From an uncultured Clostridia bacterium (GTDB lineage: Bacteria; Bacillota; Clostridia; Christensenellales; DTU072), in the NCBI GenBank assembly GCA_944372095.1, contig CALVYG010000052.1:1-40182 (forward strand): a stretch of DNA of 40,182 nucleotides, given 5' to 3'. Position 1 is the stretch's first letter, and the number at the start of each line of letters is the position of its first letter. The notes under the pieces are model-generated. The model was not told the origin of the DNA, did not search any database, and saw only the letters and a program-made list of their open reading frames with translations. Both the position numbers and the translations under genes were made by a program. Positions 12,101 to 20,200 of the stretch are shown here, piece by piece.

Positions 12101-15100
12101 TCGTTTCTGTAATAAGCCGCGTCTACAAGTTTTTTCCCTTCTCCTCCCGCGGTAAGAGTAATCTGTCCGTCCGCATTCAAATCGTTCGTTATGACATAAA
12201 CGTCTTTGAGCCTCATGTCTTCGCTTCTCGTAAGTCCGACTTCGGTAAGCGTCGCCGTCATCGAATCTATCGTAACGAGAACGCTTACGGTCATTTCGTT
12301 CACCGTACCGTAATCAAGCGTTCCTCCGAGTGTGAAAGTCCTTGCGGATACCGCCTTTTTCAGCCCGTTTCCGATTGCCTGCAATACAGAAACATTCCAC
12401 CTTACTTCTTTCGCGTAAAGTTGATTAAGTCCGGTCTGTTCAAACGCGAATCCCGCTATTCCCACTCCGCCGTTTTCGATAAGTTCTTCTATGCGTTTAA
12501 GGAAAACCGAACTGTATTCCGTATAATAATTGATATTCTGATACCCGGGCGAAGGTTCCCCCTCGTATACTTCTCCGTCATTTTTCCCTTCGGCAAAAAT
12601 TTCAACGTAATCGCTTATTCTGGTAATCGTGTTCCCGGACGTTTCGTATGACGAATAAATATCTCTAGAATCAACGCTTACTTCGAGATAAAGTTCGTTG
12701 CTGACTTCCCCTTCCGACACCGTCATTATAAGAGAGAACTGTCCGCCTCCTTTCGGGAAAATATAATAGCCGTCTTTATCGTACATTCCGTTGTATTCCG
12801 ACCCGAGATATTTCCCCGAACGGATAATCGGATATTCTCCGTAATACCAATCGGTATCGCCTTCAACCGTCTGCCCGCTTCCGAGAAGCGCATTGAACCT
12901 CGAAGGCAGAACCTCTTTATAACTTAAATACGGGTCAACCGACACGGACTGGTTTTTATCGAACGTGCTTCCGTCGGGAAGGTATAGTTCGTAATTTTCA
13001 ATATTGCTCGCCATATTGAGCAAACTCATCGTAACCGTAATTTTTCTTGACGGCGCTCCCACCAATCCGTATACGACAAGCCTTGTCTCTTTTGTTACCG
13101 GGTGGGCAAGAACATATCTGCCTTCCTCGTTACGCTTAATTATGTTCAGTTCTTTCGGCGTTCCCGACGTGGGTTTATCCGTCGTCAACCATTCCACGGG
13201 ATATTCCACCCATTCCTTTCTCCCGTTATCGTCCATTGTCATCGGAACGTACAGCCATATCGTTTCCGGAAGATACGCTTCTTTATTATACGGATTTATT
13301 CCGAAAGATTTTATCTCTTCGTCGTCCGACGACGGTTTTTCGAACTGCGCTTTCGTAACCTGAACCGGAACCGGATTTCCCATTACTCCGTCGGCGGATA
13401 TCTCCGTAACAAGCGACATACTTACCGTATCGGATGAAGATATGTATCTGCTCGGAGCTATTACGGTAAGCGATACCGTCTGCGTGCTTTCGCTTATATC
13501 CCCTCCGAATTTCGCGGTAGTGACGTTGCTTGCCTGCGTTCCCGTTCCGAAAAGTCCCGTCGTTCCTTGTTCTTCCAGTTTATCGCTGAGCCCGTCCGTT
13601 CCTTCCCATAAAAGCTGTCCGTAAATATACGTTTCACAATATTCTTCGTCGCCTATGATTGCCGGTCTCGTCAAAGACACCGTCCTCTGCGTTCCGTCTT
13701 CGAACACCACCTTCACGGTGTGGTCGCCTCCCGTTACGGTCGGTATCGTGTATGTTTCTTCTTTAAGATAATCGATAATATACGTTCCTTCCGCATACGT
13801 ATCGATTATTACGTTGCTCACTATTTTGCTTTTCACGTTGACTTTAACGGCAATTTTAATAGCATACCCTTTATCCGCGTCGCCGTAAGTCGCTACCGCA
13901 TATCTCGTTTCCCCTCTCCAGGAAAACGCCTCCTGAGAGAATGCCCAATTAAGATTCTGCTCGTAAAGATATACCCAGTTATACCCCTCTACATCGTAAT
14001 AAAGCGGTACCTGTATTTCTTCTCCCGTCTTATCGTCTATTACGGTTTCGTATCCGTAAAGGTTCTCAAACCTTAAAGTATTGCGCCCCGAAGAAAGCTG
14101 TTCGGTAAGATAATCGTACGTTTCGCCTTCTTCCGTCCTGAGTCGTTTCGTCATTGCATACGTATAAGGGTCGGCGTTGAATTCCGCAACGACGGGAATT
14201 TGTTCGTCTCCGTAAACGTATATCATTTCGTTCCCCGACGAATCCTCCTGCGCAATCACGCGGCGGTTTATAACCGCTACATATATTTCCTGTTCTATGC
14301 TCGCTATGCTGTCCTTTCCGATAACGAGTTTATATTTTTCCATACCGCCGGTTACGCCGGCAAGCAACGGAAGATTATATCCGTCGAGCGTCACTCTCGA
14401 ATCGGGAAATCCTTCCACGATACAGCCTAGTTCTCCGGTTTCCCCTCCTTCGAACATTACGCTTATAACCGAAGGAACGGTCTTTGTAAGTAACGGGTCT
14501 ATCACGAGCGTGTCGTTCGTAATGTTTACGCTTCTGACTTTATATGTTCCGGTAATGTTGAGAATATGCAGAGCATAGCTGAATTCTTTTCCGAAAATTT
14601 CCGCTACGGGAGTGTATTCCGTCTGTCCCGTAACGATTGTGGTGGTTTCCTCACGGTAAGTAAGTTTCATACTTATCGATTTTCCGCCGACCGCGACTTC
14701 CGCCGTTGGTTTCCATTGACTGCCGTCGGAATAAATGCTCGTTGCCGATACGTCGTCGGGTATATGTATATACGGCACGGTATATCTGTCCGCGTCCACT
14801 CCGCTTAGGTCAAGCGTGTCAAATCCGATTTTGCATTTTATCCTTGCGTTTGTATTCTCGACGCCGACAAGTTCGTAAACAGGGTCTTTTTCGTCTGTTG
14901 CCATTAAATCAACGCAGAAAAATCCGTCGTCGGTATAGGTTTTTGAATTCTTTTCCGCGGCATTGTAAATGGATAAAAACGCGCTGAGTCCCGTGTTTCC
15001 GGCAAATATACTTTCTCCGTCCGTCATTGCGGAAAGCTGTTCCGAAATCTTTTCGCGGTCCATAACATATTCGATACCGCCCTGTTTCCCGTCATAATCC

Positions 15101-17142
15101 CCGACAGCCGTATATAACCCCACAAGCATCTGTCCGACGTCGTAAGGATTCGTCGTAAGCGTCATAAGAAGCGTCTGTTCTCCGCTTATGTTTTTGACGG
15201 AATATATTTTCATATCCATCGTCGTTACCGCTTTTCTGGTTCCGCTTGCGTCGGTTATATAATATTCGCTTATCCTTCCCTGCGCGGAAATATAATATCC
15301 CGTAGATAACGTATACGGCGTGTTCTTTCCCGTCGAATCTCCCACAAACGCTCCGATGAATTCCGATAAGTCGACGTTTTCCGCTCCGTAAGGATTTATC
15401 TCGATATCGTATGTAACGGTGACTATATCGGGTTCGCGGAATTCCGTGTAGTTCAGTTCGTTAAGGTCGTTCGGGAATTTTATTCCGCCGTAATCTATTC
15501 CCTGCATATCGGTGCTCATTATGAGTTCGGTTCCGTTATAGACGTCTATTCCGAACACGCCTGTCCCGAAATTATATCTGATAACTATGCTGAGAAGCTG
15601 GAAAAAGTCGTTGCCGAGATATTGAAGAATGGTATCTTCGTCCACACCGAGCGCTTCGCCTAAAAGTACCGCCAAATCGGTATCGTCGCCGCGTATTTCT
15701 TTTATAAGCGATTCCGTTACGGTTATTTTTATTTCCTGTTTTTCCACGTCGCTTTCAATGGCGTTTTGCAGATTTTCAAGAAGTCTTGCGTCCGCAACTC
15801 CCACTTCTCCCGTCGGCGCCGTTATTATCTTCAATATCTGCAACAAATCGGTATACGCTATCGACATTATGCTCGATACGTTCAGTCCCGTAAAATATAT
15901 TTTAGGCAGTCTGAGCGCATTAAGCGCTATCGTCGTTCCTATGTATTCGTACGCGCCTTCGGTATTGACGTAAAATTTCCCTTCTTTGTAATATGCGCTG
16001 ATTATTTCGTTGATATTTTCGTATTTGTTTGCCTGTGTGAGCGAATCCGACGTCGCGAGCTGGTCGTATATTCTGAGCGTGAATTCGTTATCGTTGTTTT
16101 CAACCGAATTCAGATTGTAATCCAGTGAAAAATCAAAATCGCTGTCACGCATTGTCGGCATTATCGTTTTCCCCTCAAACGACCCTTTCCCGGGCGTAAC
16201 CGGTTCGTATACGTAATCCGTCGGGATACTCTTTGCCGACGTTATTTCGTCGGTAGTACTGTCGTAGGAATATTCGCCCTTTATAAAATATTGGGTGTTG
16301 TCCTGCATTCTCCCGCCTACGTCGACTTTCGTTGAACCGATATTTCCCGAATAAATATTGAAATCTATCTGATTCACTATTATCGACCCGAACGTCATAT
16401 CGAGAAGTCTGCTGAGGCTGAACCCGAGATAATAATCGGTAATCGCGTCAAACGACGACCCTAATCTGTCTCCGAGCGCCGCCACCTGCGCGTTGACCGT
16501 TCCCTGTATCGCCCATAAATCCACGTTCGATACCGTTACTTTTTCATTGTTTTCTCCCGTTTTCAAATAATCGAGATTCCTTACTCCCATTATGCTTGAA
16601 AGTATCGTCGTTTCGGAAAAATATGTCTGCATCGTTTCCCCGTAAACAAGTTCCCCTATGTCCGCGAGGTCGAGAAGTGCAGAAAAAGTGTCAAATATCA
16701 GAAGGGTGCTGAAATCTTCGATAATATAGTGTCTGCCCTCGGCGGTAACGTACAAATCCGCCGCGTCGTAATAGACGTTCAGCCTTTCAAGATGGTTTCC
16801 GTTATCGAAAATTCTTATATGGTAAATCCCGTCGCGGCGGTTTTGTCTGTACACCGCTTCATATTTTATCGTAAGATTTTCCTCACGCGTATACAGCGTA
16901 TATTCGCTCGAAACGTGATAATCCGTCGCCGTCTGCAAAACGCTTTCCGACCCTTTCAGTCCGGCGTTGATTTTGTTCATATACTGCGAAAACGTCATTT
17001 CTTCCCTGATGATATCCTCGTTGTCGTCAGGCGGAGGATTTTCCTGTCCCTTGTTATCGGTACAAGCCACCATTCCCGCCATCGCCGCTATGATTGCCAA
17101 CGTCAGTATCAACATTATAAATATCGTACGTTTTTTTACCAT
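169..17142 (-). CDS. Giant modular lipoprotein, 5657 aa
   Basis: Not assignable to a named protein. The N-terminus is a lipoprotein signal: basic MVKKR, a hydrophobic stretch, and lipobox MVAC with the lipid-attached Cys at residue 27. The start has GGAGG at 17148-17152, five bases upstream. Seen in order: a beta-rich region with two repeats of the type YY..G..YV.TEG.Y.YI (near residues 110 and 400); many Ig-like modules carrying D/N-P-Y...LP...W (about residues 980-2300 and 4150-4600); a lone DTDGDGIPD calcium-type loop near 2465; an all-helical region of roughly 1590 residues (about 2490-4080); MBG-like domains (about 4840-5260, with YNGQAQNP and NYVSG motifs); and a C-terminal parallel beta-helix (about 5430-5657) rich in N-N-T, S-L-F and N-T-F turns. 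There is no LPXTG anchor, transmembrane C-terminus or catalytic motif. It lies 73 bases downstream of its paralogue and probably shares its transcript. A structural, adhesive or binding role outside the membrane is inference. Confidence 0.93.
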   Translation of the reverse strand: MVKKRTIFIMLILTLAIIAAMAGMVACTDNKGQENPPPDDNEDIIREEMTFSQYMNKINAGLKGSESVLQTATDYHVSSEYTLYTREENLTIKYEAVYRQNRRDGIYHIRIFDNGNHLERLNVYYDAADLYVTAEGRHYIIEDFSTLLIFDTFSALLDLADIGELVYGETMQTYFSETTILSSIMGVRNLDYLKTGENNEKVTVSNVDLWAIQGTVNAQVAALGDRLGSSFDAITDYYLGFSLSRLLDMTFGSIIVNQIDFNIYSGNIGSTKVDVGGRMQDNTQYFIKGEYSYDSTTDEITSAKSIPTDYVYEPVTPGKGSFEGKTIMPTMRDSDFDFSLDYNLNSVENNDNEFTLRIYDQLATSDSLTQANKYENINEIISAYYKEGKFYVNTEGAYEYIGTTIALNALRLPKIYFTGLNVSSIMSIAYTDLLQILKIITAPTGEVGVADARLLENLQNAIESDVEKQEIKITVTESLIKEIRGDDTDLAVLLGEALGVDEDTILQYLGNDFFQLLSIVIRYNFGTGVFGIDVYNGTELIMSTDMQGIDYGGIKFPNDLNELNYTEFREPDIVTVTYDIEINPYGAENVDLSEFIGAFVGDSTGKNTPYTLSTGYYISAQGRISEYYITDASGTRKAVTTMDMKIYSVKNISGEQTLLMTLTTNPYDVGQMLVGLYTAVGDYDGKQGGIEYVMDREKISEQLSAMTDGESIFAGNTGLSAFLSIYNAAEKNSKTYTDDGFFCVDLMATDEKDPVYELVGVENTNARIKCKIGFDTLDLSGVDADRYTVPYIHIPDDVSATSIYSDGSQWKPTAEVAVGGKSISMKLTYREETTTIVTGQTEYTPVAEIFGKEFSYALHILNITGTYKVRSVNITNDTLVIDPLLTKTVPSVISVMFEGGETGELGCIVEGFPDSRVTLDGYNLPLLAGVTGGMEKYKLVIGKDSIASIEQEIYVAVINRRVIAQEDSSGNEMIYVYGDEQIPVVAEFNADPYTYAMTKRLRTEEGETYDYLTEQLSSGRNTLRFENLYGYETVIDDKTGEEIQVPLYYDVEGYNWVYLYEQNLNWAFSQEAFSWRGETRYAVATYGDADKGYAIKIAVKVNVKSKIVSNVIIDTYAEGTYIIDYLKEETYTIPTVTGGDHTVKVVFEDGTQRTVSLTRPAIIGDEEYCETYIYGQLLWEGTDGLSDKLEEQGTTGLFGTGTQASNVTTAKFGGDISESTQTVSLTVIAPSRYISSSDTVSMSLVTEISADGVMGNPVPVQVTKAQFEKPSSDDEEIKSFGINPYNKEAYLPETIWLYVPMTMDDNGRKEWVEYPVEWLTTDKPTSGTPKELNIIKRNEEGRYVLAHPVTKETRLVVYGLVGAPSRKITVTMSLLNMASNIENYELYLPDGSTFDKNQSVSVDPYLSYKEVLPSRFNALLGSGQTVEGDTDWYYGEYPIIRSGKYLGSEYNGMYDKDGYYIFPKGGGQFSLIMTVSEGEVSNELYLEVSVDSRDIYSSYETSGNTITRISDYVEIFAEGKNDGEVYEGEPSPGYQNINYYTEYSSVFLKRIEELIENGGVGIAGFAFEQTGLNQLYAKEVRWNVSVLQAIGNGLKKAVSARTFTLGGTLDYGTVNEMTVSVLVTIDSMTATLTEVGLTRSEDMRLKDVYVITNDLNADGQITLTAGGEGKKLVDAAYYRNEQYKNYFGVEEGYTDIDFSNVIYFEIDTVHMLSTVASGVYSSPYDYFVYLFDNLSLKFTSEKIVKATAKNSINMWTRNAEYFNSSLLGLIDENLYRDESGKAVSYAFMILEKLSEGSAIDRTLIIVTANKANATELQREDEVDAFGEDLTELYPERYNLPSVIEVVYEKEDGTGSYTAKFAVNAWTPNLASYFGSTDPISAIEARYINVIDGSSYGFSYELPDMKEADNLVKTFYYTVEFRRKNIQKINYDAAARSSVYDIENGKIHVVNSYSFLTRDIYAEAGKEYVFNKEAIPTILGMYTNTGTFHAGVNDNYKVNWTFNENAAFGEEIFARGTVLPDGTNPGILVATYVFDSYYDKDGNHLTQTIELYLVIEPMEFYSIESETLKIIEGIPDAGSNPTFNTIEIDPYNDTAGFNGNLVLPTTLTLVFNGSQRYTFSNIIYMLADENGKARREISVIPYGEKGHKLTYDYTPDPSLLKLVMYIEGYSQNTGKGIRIDIKFLKRTITDSRIPNPTYQKDTGTYVYETDAGGNIVTENGEPKKKTYYSYADYTFEYELNGGLFAEEGKMPIYYIDPYNQASFVFPTEAAFEFAETAPGVYVEYGITGWQYYNVETDTYVDFTTIAAGETPSDKDRFYQILSEDGRSYRGYFNASVESYKGAYYPIRGYIRVGNDSQYFEVICIVLNRSLRSSAILKDEYTVSYDFADPIAAMLEDIPAMLGEDAFVDFDRYNDEFSVYARRTEGLGTYSFTLGDGAHFSRIENGSPTNFAVVPELLWEEEYDTDGDGIPDTLFDELTTKGFVGVIGGNIFSYDVNLDALFDYYGIKVNYDYEQLIMALMWDTLFAPDGSVSNAYSVSARNAISAQNAQLEQEVIHAVYDILLSVTGTEEDIAQGKALSEENKQMLGSSLLEIILQEINREAQLSGSELYDPNDEEDMIYIAYRIYLNVKEEYEAWEETSGEKTAKAEIYEAWEYNLKEYRSADVTDSRRISGNQVFKAKHFLNIISTEGTLNNEEKNNINTAMTVLRNGLYIKINNALWEEVYANANAFERVAMDEYASSVSGGDAEMGISIACDLLKAEKGGLTELGVKGEAASADISIPVITFDSMTVEGTDTPIIKFNKFNFASIDKEFSVRFELSYEEIYEQMLEEARENAIKAFRDDKKSESLSKFEDDEIRDRVDGIAPKVLNENGEYVVIDGMIYGNTAFGYDMWNAGNRKTQYASFWEELYTYRQNDAVKVITANVAGIADYAGIANDFEASTDEVDKVLTAFSMIKVPAMAEEFIAIQEETYDFDSNEERRNAVRAVAEYVQANNSDIRTISEAYVEIGLDANYAIDSTYEVTEEIWNTVIETFVGSAFPKIAEQRLAKILELNSADTSPGRRQIIRELAEYIIGEDYYIGKLDAIYDEMENEKRTELAQVLLAGSSSNSYIQNAVTEAGDGNGNLGYAVLFAQAYDDITGIMYDMLSETKGVGDSVDFETLLNTYEGLDNSKGIISYFCFNHMNETVRTAAETYFEFLTGYAKGKTSPYDKLLLNPSLSGYTAEQIEKYENGILSVNCLLYYATPNENYRSVIKSQGTVLGMTENEIDIALKRMVLYNVIYDKASTQNQREMDVLANEAYGAYRQAAMAKLLRRVTTNIATNLRRYYDSPSNSTQCMAYYAFVEMVEREIAAGETAGSSYVRYEEEYISENAYVYSQDLLSEMKKEYDESVLLQTTNLTSLGFIAKTFYARYFEDCGYATVTEYGDDNYDENYIASKLEEIVNEKGITVTDTAKVINGYMKDALLRGLVYYYDNVADDDRKAIVEEVSEMYTGVVVYGDLEASYITAANNGRATGMLGISIYGDLFDRDDMGADAEKEILASYYTVWAETITESVEKAIREYPQSEMLNKAPYTSNKTTVTQYITAAGGSASEADSAAGIIAAEQTRSTMQTNSLSCVGYTDAYQTAVRNKLAAQAEIYAYDSMYDEKTERGGYAYREILDEILSELVSGGAELDRLTFEETQQTALDEKLSIMENAVSQAVKTVFYADFYDMITFLKLSSSEFAAKAYHYLTGKETTDPAKELFGEQLNGSGGIINSIVNEFIVYGEIDETGENGKYIQKLTDWWKTDAIPEASTLYGKLGTQEQEIISQIHKQAYYQTNALTNSDKLTLESRNQMAYASMLTSMYLFLRDMEAELDKMPKDYFSAGNEDEYKAYIIEMMLEGDLMKDEAHSLTLAQAKMISVATATGYEKANYIAGITGEGMLESTDVTLEDYLAKITQAVIRASQVIPSSEPGDTTEDRQKVFLRYLTKAVNYVEYTSVLGSEYYERNADITQTNPIKIYADAIYREITGYDMNGTSYVSGEDSGIFGMLSFGKLLADAGGDYTKVIESISDTRLVTSNDFVSEDHATADDRHIIYFDRTEWDKYLNESGDFGANAYYSNQNVFIANGYKTDRITDVSGGYGYTNSLKATGFEYRLSDFTTLDLFFDTDESNPYDTTKANILELDALSPELPDTVYAIGYITTGAGEEYGIKLGKVSVTEYSDEFYKLVYNATEPVEDSAYQVTLKAASGYIFKKIGGIKVGYLDRNIEKIYLETDAYSEGRVRPETSGDFVNMYSIYDSSDSGATAGKNVIYIDPTNEELLLAEQKSYIMPGTLAVQCGEGEKIVFTEVEWDLSNVTYGLKGTGVAGVELKVNSYKYEDEDGNTRHIKYDYKNNIVKMSVYEKDSGTLISESDYILSADDMIKWNTVLKVADQSLQSVSELSEETGSYELIGVVNANGVADVTSRKTTINPYYPVYPTQIQLGLAGDNKIIELSQSDWVPDLTKLNAIKRGDAKDLTFTAAFNYMGYEIRLLFLAMDITMPKGVKFDGGTIYLIKGEGDVKTQFEKNYGTAYFNFNEDESGAPNWQKVPVALKNYNDVRISETGIQVVEGIIGGTGIGDLDANATFRVQVIEIKNYAVLDGGYNKYVTYDYYSVPSDGNNQASGAGNAPAQMGETYIFISEDGTRHAFTAANENLEYDFINKQVKVPVTYEMEEETDARLSYNANGDRLRGFTFTMPLYNYERSNVSEIEFDKDDSGKIWNWTDIPETSSLYTDAIYWPIGKTMKASDLPTVTDRTSGMTFNLLWDLSELNVNLANVSTPGEINTGDGVVIYGYYMLKNGVWQSKELTVYIEKIDITDAIIGFTKEDGTININKNLEKTYDAQYYELPFNSETDGMKFLRSDGSYEVIPQEEFIIEYCVEAEESLREWSSSNLPLDAGVYYIRVRFIEEDYNVYITYTDGWLFKLTVNPYEIDMSGLVFENEDTSTGTITQIYGSTNAYLAVVSGLPAFKPARWFEPGEKEYLFQEYRKVYSTDERAKAEVYRNIYNRVADSMKSVIDGWYIEGTNALKGSAGFDTMTENERDIQIKAWVYDNKMDADLTIVEATVIINYYLNSQLLEYAPTDCGSYTVEIKLDPSNGNYVSGDRNKNLILRIEKDENINYSIVNTNLIYNGQAQNPEVTGLHKNGTVPYGVKLTYTYNIGNDILVVIVEGIKDDKGNIVNKVTIDSNLTTISNPASGIKSAGAYVCSIQIDGGPNYISGVLRDVAIGISAANIFINIDDIERKYLSEVADLSEYIRIYDKDGNLQSSGALLGTDKMSDLGIIAVSTPVGSHYKVGTYYTFIDGIKSSDSALYTYTEMSGIEFSFNGEIYTKLALKGYESEGSLYKDSEGNAAVISLFGNYNIFVRTHEYEEGVKAAGKYRIEQEDGSDGVSSNEELAAYIADLRDNDTKIVYLSPLTDENGEFTAYDEITVNAAVNLTIVGYRSNAASGSEAEIETKIKGIRVLKGTVTIKIVAIEASASGQTAVYVGDNAGYVTITDSLISKTNSNAANTVGLSTSVNYKERLFLNGVRFEGLSLGIDFTGGELEIENSEFVRNYNGISIRKESTSISIKTSLFSNNTNAAITSVSDKLTVRNNTFEYNAIALDLPEGSTIRTNVNNNNVYVSNGDDSLYE

Positions 17143-17215
17143 CTTTTCCTCCGCTTTATTGTCTTCAAGCGTTTTTTATTTCTCTTTAAGTTCCCCTTTT
17201 TCCGTTTCTCCGTCT

Positions 17216-20200
17216 CTATTGCAATATAAGTTGCAGCAAATCGGATTCAAACGTCGTTCCGCCTATTACAAAACTTTTCGACGTTATTCTTCCCGTACTT
17301 TCGTCGTACGTCCATTCAATGGACGACACCCTGATAAGATACTCTTTGTCCGCTCCGTCGGTTCCGATATAATCGCGCTTTGCGCCGTTTCCGTCGTATG
17401 CGTTGCGCTCGGCATATATCTGTAACAGCTTGTACATTTCGTCACCGATATTGTCGTAAGGCACTACCGAATTCTTCCCGTCGGTTTCGTAACTCGGTTT
17501 GCCTTGCGCCGCGTTCCAATATTCTCCTCTTACCGCAATATACAGTTCGTTATTGAACGGCATACCCGTTTCAACCGCTTTGAAATAATCTTCTTTCGTC
17601 AGCGAATTGGTTATTTCTTCATAATTGCTTCCGCGTAAACGGTAATACCCGAACGGCGTGTAATCGGCAAAAAGCACCTTAACCACTACCGTTCCGATAT
17701 AAATTTCGTTGCTGCCGTCTACGCCGATTAGTACGGTGCAGGTAACGTTGTTGTTACCGCCTCCGCGCAGTCGGTTTATATCTTTCGAGTAATCGTATTT
17801 TTCGTTTATCGCAAGCATTTTGTATGCGTCCTGCGTGCACATTTCGTCGGTATAATTGCTTCCGAGGTATTCGTTTTCCATACGCTTATATTCTTTCGCA
17901 AGTTCAATCATTTCGTTTTGCTCGTTCTTGCTCATCAAATCCCACGTCATCAGAATGTTCTTCGAGAAATTCCTTACCGACGCGTCCTCGACGTCCGGAT
18001 ACGCGTATCTTATAAATCCCGAAAGTCCGCCGAGCACGCTTTCGTAGTTGTTCCCCCAAAGGAATCTTATTCTGAGTTCGTCCTCGCGGTAATGAACGTT
18101 GTTTTCCCTCAGGACAAGCTGTCCGGTCGTGGGAAGATATCCGTCGGGCGAAATCGCCACCGCCGCCTGTCCGCTTTGCGCAAGCAGTACGTCTTTTATT
18201 TCGTTATACAACACGCACGTTTCGTTATTGCAGGTTCCTATTCCGGTAAGCGTATTGTAGTTTATTTCGAATCCGTGCGCTTCGCACCCGTCTTTCGAAC
18301 ACGACAGCAGCAATTCCGTCGTCCCCAATGCGGTATACGTTCCTCCGCACTTATTGCATACGAACGACATATTGTTCGTATCGAGAACGTAACTTATTCC
18401 CGTTTCCCCGCAAGTAAGCGTAACGGTATTTCCGTTTACTTCGGTCGTCAGCGTATCCACGGTGACGAATCCCACCTGCGATATCGTCATTCTCTCGCAG
18501 CTGTATACCGCTTTTGTCGGCGCTACGGTATCCGATTGTTCTTTAAGCCCTTCAAGCGTGAACTGTCCGACGTCGCTGTTCCCGAGATATACAAGACACC
18601 CGTCCTGTTGCGAAATCTGTCCCGATATGACTTTGTTTTTCTGCAATTCTTCCCAGTACATCACATATCTGTTTCTGCTGTTGACCGCGTCCATCGTATC
18701 GTCGTCCGTACCGTATTCGAGCAATCTGCTGTTTTCGGGATAGAACAGTTTTCTGACGAATCCTTCTTCTTTATCCTGAACTTTCACGCCTATAAACGCT
18801 CCGCTGACGTCTTCTTCAAAGATAATTCTCTTAACGCCCCTTATTCCCGTAACCGGGTCGGGCATAAGAATTCTTACCGCAAACGCCACAAGATAATAAT
18901 CTTCGGGCGAATACGACATATACGCCGAGAAGTAGAAGTTCAGAGGACTCATATAAACAAACCTCTGCTCAACGCCTTCCGCGTCGAAAATAATGCCGCT
19001 CGCCGCGTCCGTACGGCGGTAAATACCGGCGTAGCTCCATTTTGCGACAAATACGCTTATTTCGACGTCCTGCCCGGCGTCGCTCTCGATTTTTCCGCGC
19101 AATACCTGCTGTGACCCGTCGGTTTCCGTCGTTATGTTCCCCGTCGGCTGCGTTCCCACGTCGTTCCATCTCACCGTCATCAGCTGTCCGCCAACGTATA
19201 TTCCCGTCGGCATATCTTCAGCCTGCGAAAATTCAAACGGATTGTACACATATAACGACTGTCTTTCAAGAGTTCCTTCCGCGCCGTATTCGTTTATGAA
19301 CGAATATACTATCGTTGCATTTGCGTCGTATCCCGAATATTCGCTCATTATCTTTTTACCGAATCTTTCTTCGTATTTAAGCGTATAGCTTACCTTAACG
19401 TTATTCTGATATTCCGTCGGCGTCGTATATTCGGAATTATATTTATAGTAATAAATATAACTTGCTCCCGCTTTCGTCATATAATACCTGCCGTCGGAAG
19501 TAAGTTTACCGTCCGCATTCGCTTCTCCCGCATACACAAGCCCGTCTTCGATATATTCGGTTGTTATGACTTTTTCGCTGTCCGCAAGAACGCGTCTTTC
19601 CGCTATCGCCGCCATTCTTATAACCGTGCTTTCTTCCGTTACCGGCGAAACAAGCGTTCCCTGTAATTTTCCGCTGACTCCGGCATAGCTTATAATTCCG
19701 CTGACTTCGTCCGTCGTCCATACTATCGCCGTTTCGTAAGGCAATCCGCTTTCGTCGTCGAATATATCGTCCCCTTGGAAATACACTCTTATCTTATGCG
19801 GTACTCCGCGGTACGCATAGTAAGGTTCTATAAGGTATTTCGCAAGATTTTCGTCAAGCAGCGCCGCAAATCTGTCAAGAGAATACCCCTCTTCGCCGTA
19901 TTTCTCAACCGGTATTATCTGTCCGTTGATTTCCTGTATATTGTTTACGGTCATCGCATATTCCGCTTCCATATACACATGCTCGCTGTAACTCTTTATT
20001 CCCGACGCTATCAGGTTTCTGAGTACGTTCGTTACCGACGACCCGCTTACAAGACTTCTTCTTAATGAGTTTATCGTCGTTTCGTAATTCGCAATATAAT
20101 TGTAGGTATACGCGATAACGCTTCCGAACAGTCCTTCGTATTCGTTCCACGCTTCCCTGTCTCCCTGCGTGAACGCGGTAAAGTCCATTGCTTCCTTTAC

